Of a stretch of 64,000 nucleotides of DNA, positions 1 through 9,896 are shown piece after piece. The position numbers were made by a program, and so were the translations under genes. The DNA lies in contig NZ_LT707409.1 in assembly GCF_900156875.1 (NCBI RefSeq), forward strand, positions 1,879,957 to 1,943,956. Direction: 5' to 3'. Numbering within the stretch: the first letter of the stretch is position 1; every line of letters starts with the position of its first letter. The notes below the pieces were generated by a model. The model searched no databases, was not told the DNA's origin, and worked only from the letters and a program-made list of their open reading frames with translations. The stretch comes from Robertmurraya dakarensis. Lineage in GTDB: Bacteria > Bacillota > Bacilli > Bacillales > Cytobacillaceae.

Positions 1-1028
<1,028 letters not shown>

Positions 1029-1060
1029 TTGTTTCTCCCCTCTACCAAATAATACTGTTC

Positions 1061-1126
1061 AGGAAAATAAAAAAGGAGATTCACATACAGCTATACCATT
1101 GTGGTATTACCTGCGTGAATCTCCTT
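1061..1126 (-). terminator. glpF leader attenuator (GlpP target)
   Basis: Reading the minus strand, AAGGAGATTCAC (1126-1115) pairs with GTGAATCTCCTT (1084-1073) and is followed by a T-run, an intrinsic terminator between the glpF promoter and its start codon. The loop holds a second small inverted repeat (ATACCA..TGGTAT, 1093-1107). In B. subtilis GlpP bound to glycerol 3-phosphate antiterminates at this place; the adjacent glpP gene supports the same here. Confidence 0.85.
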
Positions 1127-1155
1127 ATCTCCGTCACAATTATTAACTTGTCTTT

Positions 1156-1184
1156 AGTATATATCCTTCTGTAAACGCTGTCAA
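1156..1184 (-). promoter_or_regulatory. glpF sigma-A promoter with overlapping cre-like site
   Basis: On the minus strand TTGACA (1184-1179) and TATACT (1161-1156) are separated by exactly 17 bases. The sequence TGACAGCGTTTACA (1183-1170), overlapping the -35 box and spacer, matches the CcpA cre consensus at all but one position. Transcription from here would cross the attenuator before reaching glpF. Confidence 0.8.
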
Positions 1185-1202
1185 CAAGTTGCTTCTAAAA
1201 AT

Positions 1203-1745
1203 TTAAACCAAATCCCAAAGATCGGTTTTCGAAGTGGTAATTGCGGTTGCTCCAGCATTTAGAGCATTATGTACTTCGTCAGCAGTACGGATTAGTCCGC
1301 CTGCAAATATCGGTGTTTGTAAACGTTCCTTTACTTCTTGAATCATCCATGGCATTGCTCCTGGTAGTACTTCAATATAATCTGGCTGTGTTTTCTCCAT
1401 TAATCGATAACTTTTCTCCAGCGCATGTGTATCAATCAGGAAAATTCTCTGAACAGCCACTACCCCTTTTTGCTTCGCTTTTAAAATGACGCTTGATTTC
1501 GTTGATATGAGTCCATATGGTTTAAACTCTTGGCATATATATTCAGTTGCATAATCATCATTCTTTATCCCATGGATCATATCTACATGATAAATCATTT
1601 TTTTACCGTATTGCTTTGCCATTTGGCTGATATTTTTTAACTGTGCAATATGCATTTCAAGGAAAACACCAATTTCATAAGGGCTGTTGAGAAATTTTTC
1701 AAACTCTTTCATGCTTGATGATGCAGGTAGTATTTTTTGGTTCAT
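1203..1745 (-). CDS. glpP: Glycerol uptake operon antiterminator
   Basis: A 180-residue protein matching GlpP, the glycerol 3-phosphate-responsive RNA-binding antiterminator. The TIM-barrel-like sequence contains the family's FLEMHIAQLKNI, HVDMIHGIKND and EVLPGAMPWMI stretches and ends with IFAGGLIRTADEV..AL.AGATAITTS, a phosphate-binding-like C-terminal part. The start has AGGGGTTAGAAA upstream. It lies directly upstream of the glpF promoter in the same orientation, which is the arrangement in B. subtilis, and the hairpin it is expected to control is present at 1061-1126. Confidence 0.93.
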   Translation of the reverse strand: MNQKILPASSSMKEFEKFLNSPYEIGVFLEMHIAQLKNISQMAKQYGKKMIYHVDMIHGIKNDDYATEYICQEFKPYGLISTKSSVILKAKQKGVVAVQRIFLIDTHALEKSYRLMEKTQPDYIEVLPGAMPWMIQEVKERLQTPIFAGGLIRTADEVHNALNAGATAITTSKTDLWDLV

Positions 1746-1755
1746 TTTCTAACCC

Positions 1756-2688
1756 CTAACGATGATTTTGTTGGATTAAATACGTTTCATATACCTTTAG
1801 ATTGCTATAAATAAGCTCCAAAGCCGGTGCTTCAATGCCGTACTTTTTCGTGTATTTTAACAAATACTGAAAGAAATGATCTGCCTCAACCGGCATCCCC
1901 TTTTCCATATCTCTTTGCATCGAGGATTTCATTTCATAACCAATAGCATTAATTTTCTCCAATTGTGTTTCTTTCATTTCTTCGGAGATCGGTGCACCGA
2001 TTTTCTGCATAATGGTCACAACTTCATTGATAATACGCCTAAGCATCTTCTCTCCTTCTTCTGTCTCGCGAATTGGACCAATCGGTGTACGCATTAATGT
2101 GGTTGCCCCTGACATAACTGAAATAAATAAATATTTATTCCACATTTCTTGCATAATCTTATCACTGTATTTGAAATTAGCTTTTGTATTCGAAAAAGTA
2201 CGCTTCAGCTCTTGGATCCTGCTCGTCTCTTCTCCAGATCTCTCCCCAAAAACAAGATCATGACTTGAGCTTGTCTGGATAACCTTGCCATTAGAATCTA
2301 GCGTCGTTTCTATAAAACAAAGCCCCCCTAGAACACGTTCTTCACCAAATTTTTGTATCAAAACCTCAATATGGGAAATTCCATTCAGTAATGGCAGAAT
2401 TATTGTGTGTTCCCCTGCAAAAGGACTGATGTCTTCGATCGCACTCTCTAAATGGTAAGCTTTTGTTGAGAGAATGATAACATCAAATGGATTCACTTTT
2501 TCATTACTGGTGATCATTTTAGGACTAAAGGATATATTCCCATGAACACTATCGATAACTAGTCCATTTTCCTTTAGCTGCTTCTGTCTATTTTCCCTAA
2601 CTAGAAAAGTAACATCCTCTCCCTTTTCTAATAAGCGGCCTCCAAAGTATCCGCCGACGGCTCCTGCTCCTACAACTAATATTCTCAT
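1756..2688 (-). CDS. panE: 2-dehydropantoate 2-reductase (ketopantoate reductase family)
   Basis: About 310 residues. The N terminus MRILVVGAGAVGGYFGGRLL is a Rossmann GxGxxG NADPH-binding loop of the ApbA/PanE family; the C-terminal helical domain ends with EADHFFQYLLKYTKKYGIEAP, matching the family's conserved S/D-rich pantoate-binding region. It would reduce 2-dehydropantoate to pantoate for coenzyme A synthesis. An ATG pair at 2691/2688 follows GGAGGG; the longer frame beginning at a TTG (2712) has no ribosome site. Bacillaceae often carry several PanE paralogues, so the substrate is inferred; the gene sits ten bases upstream of glpP, with no pantothenate genes nearby. Confidence 0.8.
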   Translation of the reverse strand: MRILVVGAGAVGGYFGGRLLEKGEDVTFLVRENRQKQLKENGLVIDSVHGNISFSPKMITSNEKVNPFDVIILSTKAYHLESAIEDISPFAGEHTIILPLLNGISHIEVLIQKFGEERVLGGLCFIETTLDSNGKVIQTSSSHDLVFGERSGEETSRIQELKRTFSNTKANFKYSDKIMQEMWNKYLFISVMSGATTLMRTPIGPIRETEEGEKMLRRIINEVVTIMQKIGAPISEEMKETQLEKINAIGYEMKSSMQRDMEKGMPVEADHFFQYLLKYTKKYGIEAPALELIYSNLKVYETYLIQQNHR

Positions 2689-2780
2689 CATTATGCCCTC
2701 CATATTTTTCAATTTGCAGCTGATTCATTAATCAAAATTATTATTTCATAGACAAACTCATATTCCAATCCACAAGCTTT

Positions 2781-3509
2781 TTAAATTTCAAGCCTTGCCC
2801 TCAGTGCTTTGGCATAGTTCCTGCTGACAGACAGAAGCTCATTCCTGCCGGTTATCTCTAGCTGATATGCGCCATTAAACCAAGGAGTAAGTCTTTTTAC
2901 ATAATCCAGATGAACAAGGTAGCTTTTATGAATACGGAAGAAATGGTAATGATGTAACTTTGCTTCAAAATCCTTTAAAGATGTTTTAACTTCGTATTCT
3001 TTATCTGTCGTCACAATTTTCGTTACCTTTTCTTCTCGGCTAAGATAAATAATTTCATTTGGGTCTAAATAATAAATTTCCCCATCTTCTTCTATAGCAA
3101 GCTTCCCTGAACTGGCTGTTTTCTCGAATGAAACTCCCAATAATAAGTTATTCAAACGGTGAACCGTTTCAGAAAGCTGGTCTTCATCAAAGGGCTTCAG
3201 TAAATAATCAACCGCTTGATATCGAAAAGCCTCTGCCCCGAACTGAGGATAAGCAGTAGCAAACACGATTTTTGGTACCTTCTTTAGCTCCATTAACGAT
3301 TTAGCTGTTTCTAGGCCATTTAGTCTAGGCATCTCGATGTCTAGGAAAACCGCATCTGGCTGGAGTTTTACTGCCTTTATAATTGCTTGTTCCCCCGAAT
3401 CCGCTTCTCCGACAACTTGTATGCTTGGGTAGCCATTTAATAGATGTATCAGTTCCTCACGACTATAGCGTTCATCATCGACTACTAAAATCCTCATAAC
3501 CTTCCCCAT
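2781..3509 (-). CDS. lytT: LytTR-family response regulator
   Basis: A 242-residue two-component response regulator. The receiver domain (residues 5-120) has the acidic pair DDE near residue 11 and the phospho-acceptor Asp57 in AVFLDIEMP. The C-terminal half (about 135-240) is a LytTR DNA-binding domain (FFRIHKSYLVHLDYVKRL). The start overlaps no other gene but follows the lytS stop immediately (TAAATG), with GGAGG inside the end of lytS, so the two are translationally coupled. Partner is the LytS-type sensor. LytST systems usually control cidA/lrgA-type holin-like or pyruvate-uptake genes; none is in this window. Confidence 0.9.
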   Translation of the reverse strand: MGKVMRILVVDDERYSREELIHLLNGYPSIQVVGEADSGEQAIIKAVKLQPDAVFLDIEMPRLNGLETAKSLMELKKVPKIVFATAYPQFGAEAFRYQAVDYLLKPFDEDQLSETVHRLNNLLLGVSFEKTASSGKLAIEEDGEIYYLDPNEIIYLSREEKVTKIVTTDKEYEVKTSLKDFEAKLHHYHFFRIHKSYLVHLDYVKRLTPWFNGAYQLEITGRNELLSVSRNYAKALRARLEI

Positions 3510-5273
3510 TTAGATTTCCTCCAAACTTCTTTTCTCCTTGTCATCGCAGGGGATCAAGAATCCAACACTTGTTCCCTCTCCTTGTACACTTTTTATTTGC
3601 AAACCAGATTCCTTTCCAAATAACATCATCAATCTTCGATTAACATTATAAGTACCAATTCCCGCACCTGAGCTGTCTTCAGATGTTAATATCGTTTTCC
3701 CTAAGCGTTCAATCTTACTGCTTTCTATCCCTTCACCATTATCAATGATTTCAACTTTTATTGCTTGACCTATATTTTTTATCTTTATTTCTATTTTACA
3801 ATTCTGGTCCTTTTCTTTAATGCCGTGTTTAATCGCATTCTCAACAAGAGGCTGAAGGGTCAGCGGAGGAACTCGCGTGAACAGTACGTCCTCATCAATA
3901 TCATAATCCACTGTTAATTTATCAATGAACCTCGTCTCTTCAATGGCCAAGTAAGCTCTCACATGCCTCAGTTCCTCTGAAAGGCTTGTCCATTCCTGTG
4001 TTGTTGCTGTGAGATTCTGCCTGAAAAAATGGGACAAAGATATCAATAGTTTTCTAGCTTTTGCTGGCTCCAAACGAATGAGAGATACAATAGTATTTAA
4101 TGAATTAAATAGAAAATGCGGACTAATCTGTGCTTGAAGAGCTTTTATCTCTGCTTCCTTCGCAAGCTGTGAAACTTTTTCCACCTGAGAAACTTCGATT
4201 TGATAACTAAGGAGCATACTTAGTCCCTTCATTAGTTCTACATTGACATTTGTAATTTCCTTTTCTGAAGGAAAATAAAACTTGAGAGTACCAATGGTTT
4301 TATCTCCTTGTTTCAACGGACCAATTAACACCGCTCCAAGCGGACAATTTAGATGATTGCATTGAATTTCATCTCTGCCAGCAATCACAAGTTTCCCTTC
4401 TTTGATTACTTTTTTCGTAACATCTGTTTGAATGGAGAAATTCGGAAAATGATGGTCATTTCCTACTCCGACATGAGCTAATATCCTTGTCTCATCTGTT
4501 ATCGCAATAGCACTGGCCTTTACTTCTTCCTTTAAAATTTGACAGACAGCTGCAGCAGACTCACTAGACATTCCTTTACGAAGGTAACTTAATGTTTTCC
4601 GAGCAATTCGAAGCGATTTCTGAGCTTGCAAGGCTGCAGCTTTTTCTTCCTCATTTACAACATTTCTTATAATAAATAAAAACAGGGCACATCCGACTCC
4701 ATTTGCAAATATCATCGGAACACCAATATTCTCAACAAGTGTCAGCGCTTTATCAAAAGGTTTTGATAGCAGCAGAATAATAATCATTTGGAGCGTTTCC
4801 GCCAATGCTCCTATTAGAAAAGCAGAAGATAGCTTTACATGTTTGTTTTTTCGATAAAAGAAACTTGCGATTACTCCAGCAACAATCGTAGCTAATCCGC
4901 ATGATAACGCAGTAAATCCACCAAGAGTATAACGATGTATTCCCGCTATTAAGCCTGCCCCAAGCCCCAATCGAAATCCTCCGAACAAACCAGCAAGTAC
5001 CACACCTATTACACGTGAATTAGCGATCGCTTCATCCTCGGAAAGCTGGACTCCCCATCGATCAAAATATAAGGAATCTGTGTGAAACGTTAATCCTGTA
5101 TACGTCCCAATAATTCCAAAAAAACCAAAGAATAATGCCGCTTTCACTAATTGACGAGAATCAAGCGCATCTCGATAAATCATATCCCGAAAAAAACGAA
5201 ATCTAGTCAATATGAAGGCAATCATCACAATAATACCCAGACGTTCAAACATCGTCATGAACAAATCGAACAT
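3510..5273 (-). CDS. lytS: LytS-type sensor histidine kinase
   Basis: A 587-residue membrane kinase. Residues 1-205 hold a 5TMR-LYT-type multi-spanning sensor, residues about 225-360 a GAF-like domain with a CNHLNCPLG segment, and residues 380-460 the His_kinase domain with phospho-acceptor His386 in ISPHFLFNSLNTI. The ATPase part shows LVENAIKHGI (N box) and DNGEGI (G1 box). GGAG precedes the ATG at 5273. It is the first gene of a lytS-lytT pair. The GAF-like Cys pair (CNHLNC) could bind a cofactor or metal, but this is only a sequence impression. Confidence 0.92.
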   Translation of the reverse strand: MFDLFMTMFERLGIIVMIAFILTRFRFFRDMIYRDALDSRQLVKAALFFGFFGIIGTYTGLTFHTDSLYFDRWGVQLSEDEAIANSRVIGVVLAGLFGGFRLGLGAGLIAGIHRYTLGGFTALSCGLATIVAGVIASFFYRKNKHVKLSSAFLIGALAETLQMIIILLLSKPFDKALTLVENIGVPMIFANGVGCALFLFIIRNVVNEEEKAAALQAQKSLRIARKTLSYLRKGMSSESAAAVCQILKEEVKASAIAITDETRILAHVGVGNDHHFPNFSIQTDVTKKVIKEGKLVIAGRDEIQCNHLNCPLGAVLIGPLKQGDKTIGTLKFYFPSEKEITNVNVELMKGLSMLLSYQIEVSQVEKVSQLAKEAEIKALQAQISPHFLFNSLNTIVSLIRLEPAKARKLLISLSHFFRQNLTATTQEWTSLSEELRHVRAYLAIEETRFIDKLTVDYDIDEDVLFTRVPPLTLQPLVENAIKHGIKEKDQNCKIEIKIKNIGQAIKVEIIDNGEGIESSKIERLGKTILTSEDSSGAGIGTYNVNRRLMMLFGKESGLQIKSVQGEGTSVGFLIPCDDKEKRSLEEI

Positions 5274-5340
5274 ACTTTAAAGTTCTCCTTTTCATTTCAA
5301 TAAGAGAAGTATATTTTATCTATTAAAGTATAGCAGTTTT

Positions 5341-5376
5341 TTCTAAAAAAACGTTATTGCAACTTTGCAATAACGT
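5341..5376 (-). terminator. Intrinsic terminator of ku
   Basis: ACGTTATTGCAA (5351-5362) pairs with TTGCAATAACGT (5365-5376); read on the minus strand the stem is followed by seven T residues. It lies just downstream of the ku stop. Confidence 0.9.
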
Positions 5377-5388
5377 CCCAAACATAAA

Positions 5389-6243
5389 TTACGCTTCTTT
5401 TTTAATTTTTGTTTTTGTTTTTGTAGTTGATCGTTTTTTCTTCGCAGCAGGTTTTCCTTCAGTTTGAGCAGGCTTTGTTTTGTCAATAGAAGCTTGTAAG
5501 GCAGCCATCAAATCGGTCACATTTGATTTCTGTTCCTTTTCCACCGGTGTGACCACTTCTTGACCATTACGTTTCGCTTCAATTAATTGGAGCAGGGCAG
5601 TACGGTATTCATCTGTATACTTTTCAGGTTCAAAATCTGTCGTTAATTGATCAATGAGCATAATCGCCGTTTCAAGTTCCTTTTTCGTTATTTTATCTTC
5701 GGCTGGGACATTAGGAACATCTCCGGCCTTACGTACCTCATCCGGATAATGAATGGTCTCCATGACAAGCGTGTTTTCATGAACACGAATAATCGCCATC
5801 TGTTCTTTTGAACGAATGATTATTTTAGCAAGACCGACTTTTTCGGATTCTTCCAAGGCTTTCCGCAGGAGCGAATAAGCTTTTCCCCCTCCTTCACTCG
5901 GAGACATATAGTAACTTCGGTTGTAGTAAATGGGATCAATTTGTTCCATTTTAACAAAATCAATAATTTCTACCGCTTTTTCCTCATTTTCCTTCTTAAG
6001 ATTTTCTAGTTCTTCATCATCAAGAACGACAAACTTTCCTTTTGCATATTCGTATGCTTTAACGATATCGTCATTATTTATTTCTACTTCACAAACCGGG
6101 CAGATTTTTTCATATTTGACAGGAGAATGACATTCCTTGTGCAGATTTCGAAGCTTTATATCCTTATCCTCTGTTGCTGAGTGAAGTTTGATTGGTATAT
6201 TTACTAATCCAAAGCTAATGCTTCCCTTCCATATCGTGTGCAT
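5389..6243 (-). CDS. ku: DNA end-binding protein Ku
   Basis: A 284-residue bacterial Ku (YkoV type): MHTIWKGSISFGLVNIPIKL at the N terminus is the family signature, followed by the KYEKICPVCE and YYMSPSEGGGKAYSLLRKAL core regions and a Lys-rich tail (KKKRSTTKTKTKIKKEA). It binds double-strand ends and recruits LigD in non-homologous end joining, a pathway Bacillus uses in spores and stationary phase. The frame is open much further upstream, but ATG 6243 has GGAGAATGTT before it and fits the family start, and the extension would overlap the ligD promoter region. Divergent from ligD with a 141-base gap that must hold both promoters. Confidence 0.95.
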   Translation of the reverse strand: MHTIWKGSISFGLVNIPIKLHSATEDKDIKLRNLHKECHSPVKYEKICPVCEVEINNDDIVKAYEYAKGKFVVLDDEELENLKKENEEKAVEIIDFVKMEQIDPIYYNRSYYMSPSEGGGKAYSLLRKALEESEKVGLAKIIIRSKEQMAIIRVHENTLVMETIHYPDEVRKAGDVPNVPAEDKITKKELETAIMLIDQLTTDFEPEKYTDEYRTALLQLIEAKRNGQEVVTPVEKEQKSNVTDLMAALQASIDKTKPAQTEGKPAAKKKRSTTKTKTKIKKEA

Positions 6244-6384
6244 AACATTCTCCATTCTTTTTTTACTCTTAATTTGTGTAACAGAGAAGATGACATACTT
6301 TAAAAGTTTTGGCAAAAGAGTAAAGTGGAAAGAAAGTGGAAAACTAATCTTTAAAGTGCAGCGATGGCAAGGGAGGAATACTTT

Positions 6385-8217
6385 TTGAAACCAATGTTGC
6401 CAAGCTTGGCCTTTGAAGTTCCAAAAGGGAAAGCTTGGGTGTATGAAGTAAAATATGATGGGTTTCGGGCTATTCTTCAATGGGATAAAGAGATTACTTT
6501 AACGAGCCGTAACGGAAAACCTTTGTTAGAACTTTTTCCAGAAATTGAGGAATTCCTAAAAAAACATCAAGAGAAGTTTGCTCCTTACCTCCCATTAACA
6601 CTAGACGGGGAACTTGTCTATTTGGAGAATTCCTATAAAGCAAATTTTGGTTATATTCAAGTGCGCGGGAGAATGCGCTCCCAAGCAAGGATCCTTGAAA
6701 AGGCAAAACAATCACCTTGTAGACTGTTGATCTTTGATGTGCTGGAACTAGCAGGAAAAAAAGTAAAAAACGAGGATTACCTTAGGCGCAAGGAGCAATT
6801 GCAAAAGGTATTTGAAGAAACTGGTTTAGACGAAAAACCTGATGAAAAAAGCGTGCAGCTTTTACAGTTGATTCCATATTACACTGATTTCCAAGAGATT
6901 TGGGAGAAAGTCGTTCTTTTCGACGGAGAGGGAATTGTCGCAAAGGAAGTCCGAAACAAATGGGAAGAAGGGCTCCGTTCATCCTTGTGGGTGAAATATA
7001 AAAATTGGAAGTATATATCATGTTTCATCACATCTTATGAAAAATCGAACGGCTACTTTTATGTAGGTGTTTATGATCAAGACGGTAAAGTTCAGCATAT
7101 CGGACAATTCCTATTTGGAGTCAAACCCGATGAGAAACAAGCCTTGTTTCAGACAATAAAAGCAAACAAACTAGATGAAGATGAAAAATTCATTTATGTC
7201 GAGCCAGCCATTTGTGTAGAAATTAAATACTTGGAAATGTATGAAGATCAAATGCGCGAACCGCATTTTGATCGTTTTCGCTTTGACATCACTCCGGAAG
7301 ATTGTACGACTGAAAAATTCATTGTTGGGCAGAAAAACCTGCCTGCTGATATTGAAATTACACATCCAGATAAACCATTATGGGAAGACCCTCCCGTACA
7401 GAAAATAGATTATATCCATTATTTAAGAGAAATCTCTCCATATTTTCTTCCTTTTCTGGAGAATAGGCTTTTAACAGTAATACGCTATCCTCATGGCATG
7501 TTTGGGGAAGCCTTTTATCAAAAAAATTGTCCTGATTACGCTCCAGATTTCGTGCAAACAGAATTGGCAGACGGCATTGAATATATTGTATGTAATAACT
7601 TAAAAACGCTGCTTTGGCTTGGAAATCAACTTTCTTTTGAATTTCATATTCCTTTTCAAACAATCACCAGCAGTGGTCCAAGCGAAATTGTTTTTGATTT
7701 AGATCCACCATCTAAGGAGTTTTTCCATTTAGCAATCAAGGCCGCGATACTAATCAAGGAAGTTCTTGACCATCTCGAATTGATTAGTTATGTTAAAACC
7801 TCCGGCAGTAAAGGTTTGCAAGTTTATATCCCTTTGCCGGAAGACAAATACACCTATGACGAGACAAGGAAGTTTACTTCCTTTATTGCAGACTATTTAG
7901 TTTCCAAGGAACCAGATCTATTTACCATCGAAAGAATGAAAAAGAAACGCGGCAACCGGCTTTACATTGATTATGTTCAACATGCAGAAGGAAAAACAAT
8001 TATTGCGCCATATTCTGCCCGTGGGAGGAAGAATGCAACGATCGCAACTCCTCTATACTGGGAAGAAGTTAATGAAAACTTAAGAATTGAACATTTTCAA
8101 GTCCCCAACCTTCTGAAAAGAATGAAAGATCTAGGAGACCCATTTCGAAACTATTTCCAGTCAAAGCAGGAGCAAAACTTTGATCCAATCCTAAAATTTT
8201 TACAAAATAAACAATAA
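6385..8217 (+). CDS. ligD: Multifunctional ATP-dependent DNA ligase LigD (ligase-polymerase form)
   Basis: About 610 residues. The N-terminal part is an ATP-dependent ligase with nucleophile Lys23 in EVKYDGFR, then an OB-fold region; the C-terminal half (about 330-610) is an archaeo-eukaryotic primase-type polymerase with the metal-binding FDLDPP motif and SGSKGLQVY. There is no N-terminal 3'-phosphoesterase domain, as is usual in Bacillus. The chosen start is TTG 6385, seven bases after AGGGAGGA; an ATG at 6364 in the same frame lacks a ribosome site and lies before it. It works with the divergently encoded Ku in end joining. The gene order ku/ligD and the domain order match B. subtilis YkoV/YkoU. 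Confidence 0.93.
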   Translation: MKPMLPSLAFEVPKGKAWVYEVKYDGFRAILQWDKEITLTSRNGKPLLELFPEIEEFLKKHQEKFAPYLPLTLDGELVYLENSYKANFGYIQVRGRMRSQARILEKAKQSPCRLLIFDVLELAGKKVKNEDYLRRKEQLQKVFEETGLDEKPDEKSVQLLQLIPYYTDFQEIWEKVVLFDGEGIVAKEVRNKWEEGLRSSLWVKYKNWKYISCFITSYEKSNGYFYVGVYDQDGKVQHIGQFLFGVKPDEKQALFQTIKANKLDEDEKFIYVEPAICVEIKYLEMYEDQMREPHFDRFRFDITPEDCTTEKFIVGQKNLPADIEITHPDKPLWEDPPVQKIDYIHYLREISPYFLPFLENRLLTVIRYPHGMFGEAFYQKNCPDYAPDFVQTELADGIEYIVCNNLKTLLWLGNQLSFEFHIPFQTITSSGPSEIVFDLDPPSKEFFHLAIKAAILIKEVLDHLELISYVKTSGSKGLQVYIPLPEDKYTYDETRKFTSFIADYLVSKEPDLFTIERMKKKRGNRLYIDYVQHAEGKTIIAPYSARGRKNATIATPLYWEEVNENLRIEHFQVPNLLKRMKDLGDPFRNYFQSKQEQNFDPILKFLQNKQ

Positions 8218-8219
8218 GT

Positions 8220-8241
8220 GCCGGAACTGTTAAATTCCGGC
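8220..8241. terminator. Hairpin between convergent ligD and dapF
   Basis: GCCGGAA (8220-8226) pairs with TTCCGGC (8235-8241). Neither side has a strong T-run, so this is a weak, probably bidirectional terminator. Confidence 0.45.
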
Positions 8242-8262
8242 TCTCATTTATGTTTACTATTT

Positions 8263-9249
8263 TTACAAAGATAGGGTTAAGTATTGCTTTACCTCTTCCT
8301 GCAGCTTTCCATATTGCTGATTCTCCTGTGTAAATTCCTCTTTGTTTCCACACGTAAAGCCTGCAGGATTAACTAAGTCTACCTCAACGGAGGTTTTATA
8401 CATATATGTTGCATTGCCAATCAAATCAATTTTATATGTTTCTTGATTTTTATGAGCGACACAGCGGACCTTACCACCGTTATTAAAGACCTCTACTGGC
8501 TGTTCCAAGTCATTAATGCCTTGAAGGCAGGTTACAAGAGTAGACGCTGACATTGCCGTACCGCAGGCGTTTGTGAATCCTACCCCGCGTTCAAAGGTAC
8601 GAACATAGATTCGGCCCTTTTGAATGGTATTTACAAAGCTCACATTCACTCCATCAGGGAAAAGCTCATTGGGCCCGTTAACAAACTCACTTATATCCTT
8701 TTGAATTTCTGAGTGAATTTGCTCCTTCTCGACGATTGAAATCAAGTGTGGATTTGGTACGGCCACAGCTGTGAATTTCAATTCATCTGTGAGGGCAGGA
8801 ATTTTTTTATCAACTAATGTTTCCGCATCGACATTCAATGGCAAATCGCTTGTTTGAAAGGATACCGGTGAAATTTCCACCTTATAAGTTGGGATCTCAG
8901 GAAAAATCTCTTCCTCCTTACTTACCAACAGATCCGCTTTCATTGTTTGTATTAAGGCAGTTGATTTATTTAGCAGTTCGCAGACGTAGCGCGCTACACA
9001 GCGAAGGCCATTTCCGCACATTGATGCTTCAGATCCATCTGCATTAAAAACACGCATTCTTCCATCCGCAATTTCACTTTTCATCACAAAAAGAATACCA
9101 TCCGCCCCTAAATCAGTGGTCCGATTGCAGAGAGCTTTCGCTAAATTTGCACGTTCTTCCTCAGTAAAGGAATAGTCATTTGTCATTTCATCTATTAATA
9201 AAAAGTCATTTCCTGAGCCATGACATTTAATGATTTCGATCTCCAACAT
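8263..9249 (-). CDS. dapF: Diaminopimelate epimerase-family protein with C-terminal extension
   Basis: A 328-residue member of the DapF fold, converting LL- to meso-diaminopimelate in lysine and peptidoglycan synthesis. The two catalytic cysteines are present: Cys78 in EASMCGNGLRC and Cys229 in FTNACGTA. KCHGSGNDF near the N terminus is the family signature. Start ATG 9249 follows CTGGAGG; an upstream in-frame ATG-like start has none. Unusual points: it is about 45 residues longer than typical DapF, the extra part being a C-terminal tail containing another Cys, and the second motif reads GVGFTNACG rather than GxGETxACG. It stands alone between ligD and the rib operon, so a different amino-acid epimerase substrate is possible. 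Confidence 0.8.
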   Translation of the reverse strand: MLEIEIIKCHGSGNDFLLIDEMTNDYSFTEEERANLAKALCNRTTDLGADGILFVMKSEIADGRMRVFNADGSEASMCGNGLRCVARYVCELLNKSTALIQTMKADLLVSKEEEIFPEIPTYKVEISPVSFQTSDLPLNVDAETLVDKKIPALTDELKFTAVAVPNPHLISIVEKEQIHSEIQKDISEFVNGPNELFPDGVNVSFVNTIQKGRIYVRTFERGVGFTNACGTAMSASTLVTCLQGINDLEQPVEVFNNGGKVRCVAHKNQETYKIDLIGNATYMYKTSVEVDLVNPAGFTCGNKEEFTQENQQYGKLQEEVKQYLTLSL

Positions 9250-9340
9250 GTTTACCTCCAGCATATGTTTTTCAATTATTTCTAGATTGCCATAGTTTTT
9301 TAATGTATACAATCCTTTATTTGCTTTAAACTCCTTAAAG

Positions 9341-9376
9341 GAACATAAAAGAGTACCACTGTAGCAGTACTCTTTT
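9341..9376 (-). terminator. Terminator of the riboflavin operon
   Basis: AAAAGAGTAC (9347-9356) pairs with GTACTCTTTT (9367-9376); on the minus strand the stem runs directly into a T-rich tail downstream of ribH. Confidence 0.85.
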
Positions 9377-9407
9377 AAAGATATTTATTATTTAACACAG
9401 GCAGCTA

Positions 9408-9881
9408 TTAAATTTCAGAAAGCTGTCTATAAAGATTGCCCATTTCGATAGCCCCTACAGCAGACTCGTAGCCTTTGTTACCAGCTTTTGTACCAGCACG
9501 TTCAATAGCTTGTTCAATTGATTCAGTAGTCAGTACTCCAAAAATCACTGGAATACCTTTTTCTCTTCCAATATTCGCCACACCTTTTGCCACTTCACTG
9601 CTGACATATTCAAAGTGGGGGGTAGCTCCTCTAATAACTGTTCCTAATGTTATAATGGCATCGAATCCGCCTTTTTCAGCAAGTTTTTGAGCTGCAAGCG
9701 GAATTTCAAAAACACCTGGCACCCATAGAATCGTAATATCTTCATCTGCTACGCCATGTCGCTTTAATGCGTCTTCCGCACCGCCAAGCAGTTTACTTGT
9801 AATAAATTCATTAAAACGTCCAACCACAATCCCGATTTTAAGACCAGTACCAATTAAATTTCCTTCAATAATTCTTTTCAT
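9408..9881 (-). CDS. ribH: 6,7-dimethyl-8-ribityllumazine synthase
   Basis: A 157-residue lumazine synthase that condenses the RibD product with 3,4-dihydroxy-2-butanone 4-phosphate; the family forms 60-mer capsids. Motifs VGRFNEFI near the N terminus, [14 protein letters not shown], and [18 protein letters not shown] with the catalytic His are all visible. ATG 9881 follows AGGGGTGG; the in-frame GTG at 9890 is part of that ribosome site. Last gene of the four-gene rib operon, seven to fifteen bases after ribBA, followed by a strong terminator. Confidence 0.96.
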   Translation of the reverse strand: MKRIIEGNLIGTGLKIGIVVGRFNEFITSKLLGGAEDALKRHGVADEDITILWVPGVFEIPLAAQKLAEKGGFDAIITLGTVIRGATPHFEYVSSEVAKGVANIGREKGIPVIFGVLTTESIEQAIERAGTKAGNKGYESAVGAIEMGNLYRQLSEI

Positions 9882-9896
9882 ATTATCCACCCCTAA

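Noticed and set aside
6244-6480. N-terminal extension of Ku by about 79 residues
   Set aside because: No ribosome site or family similarity; it would overlap ligD, and ATG 6243 has both a site and the family N terminus.
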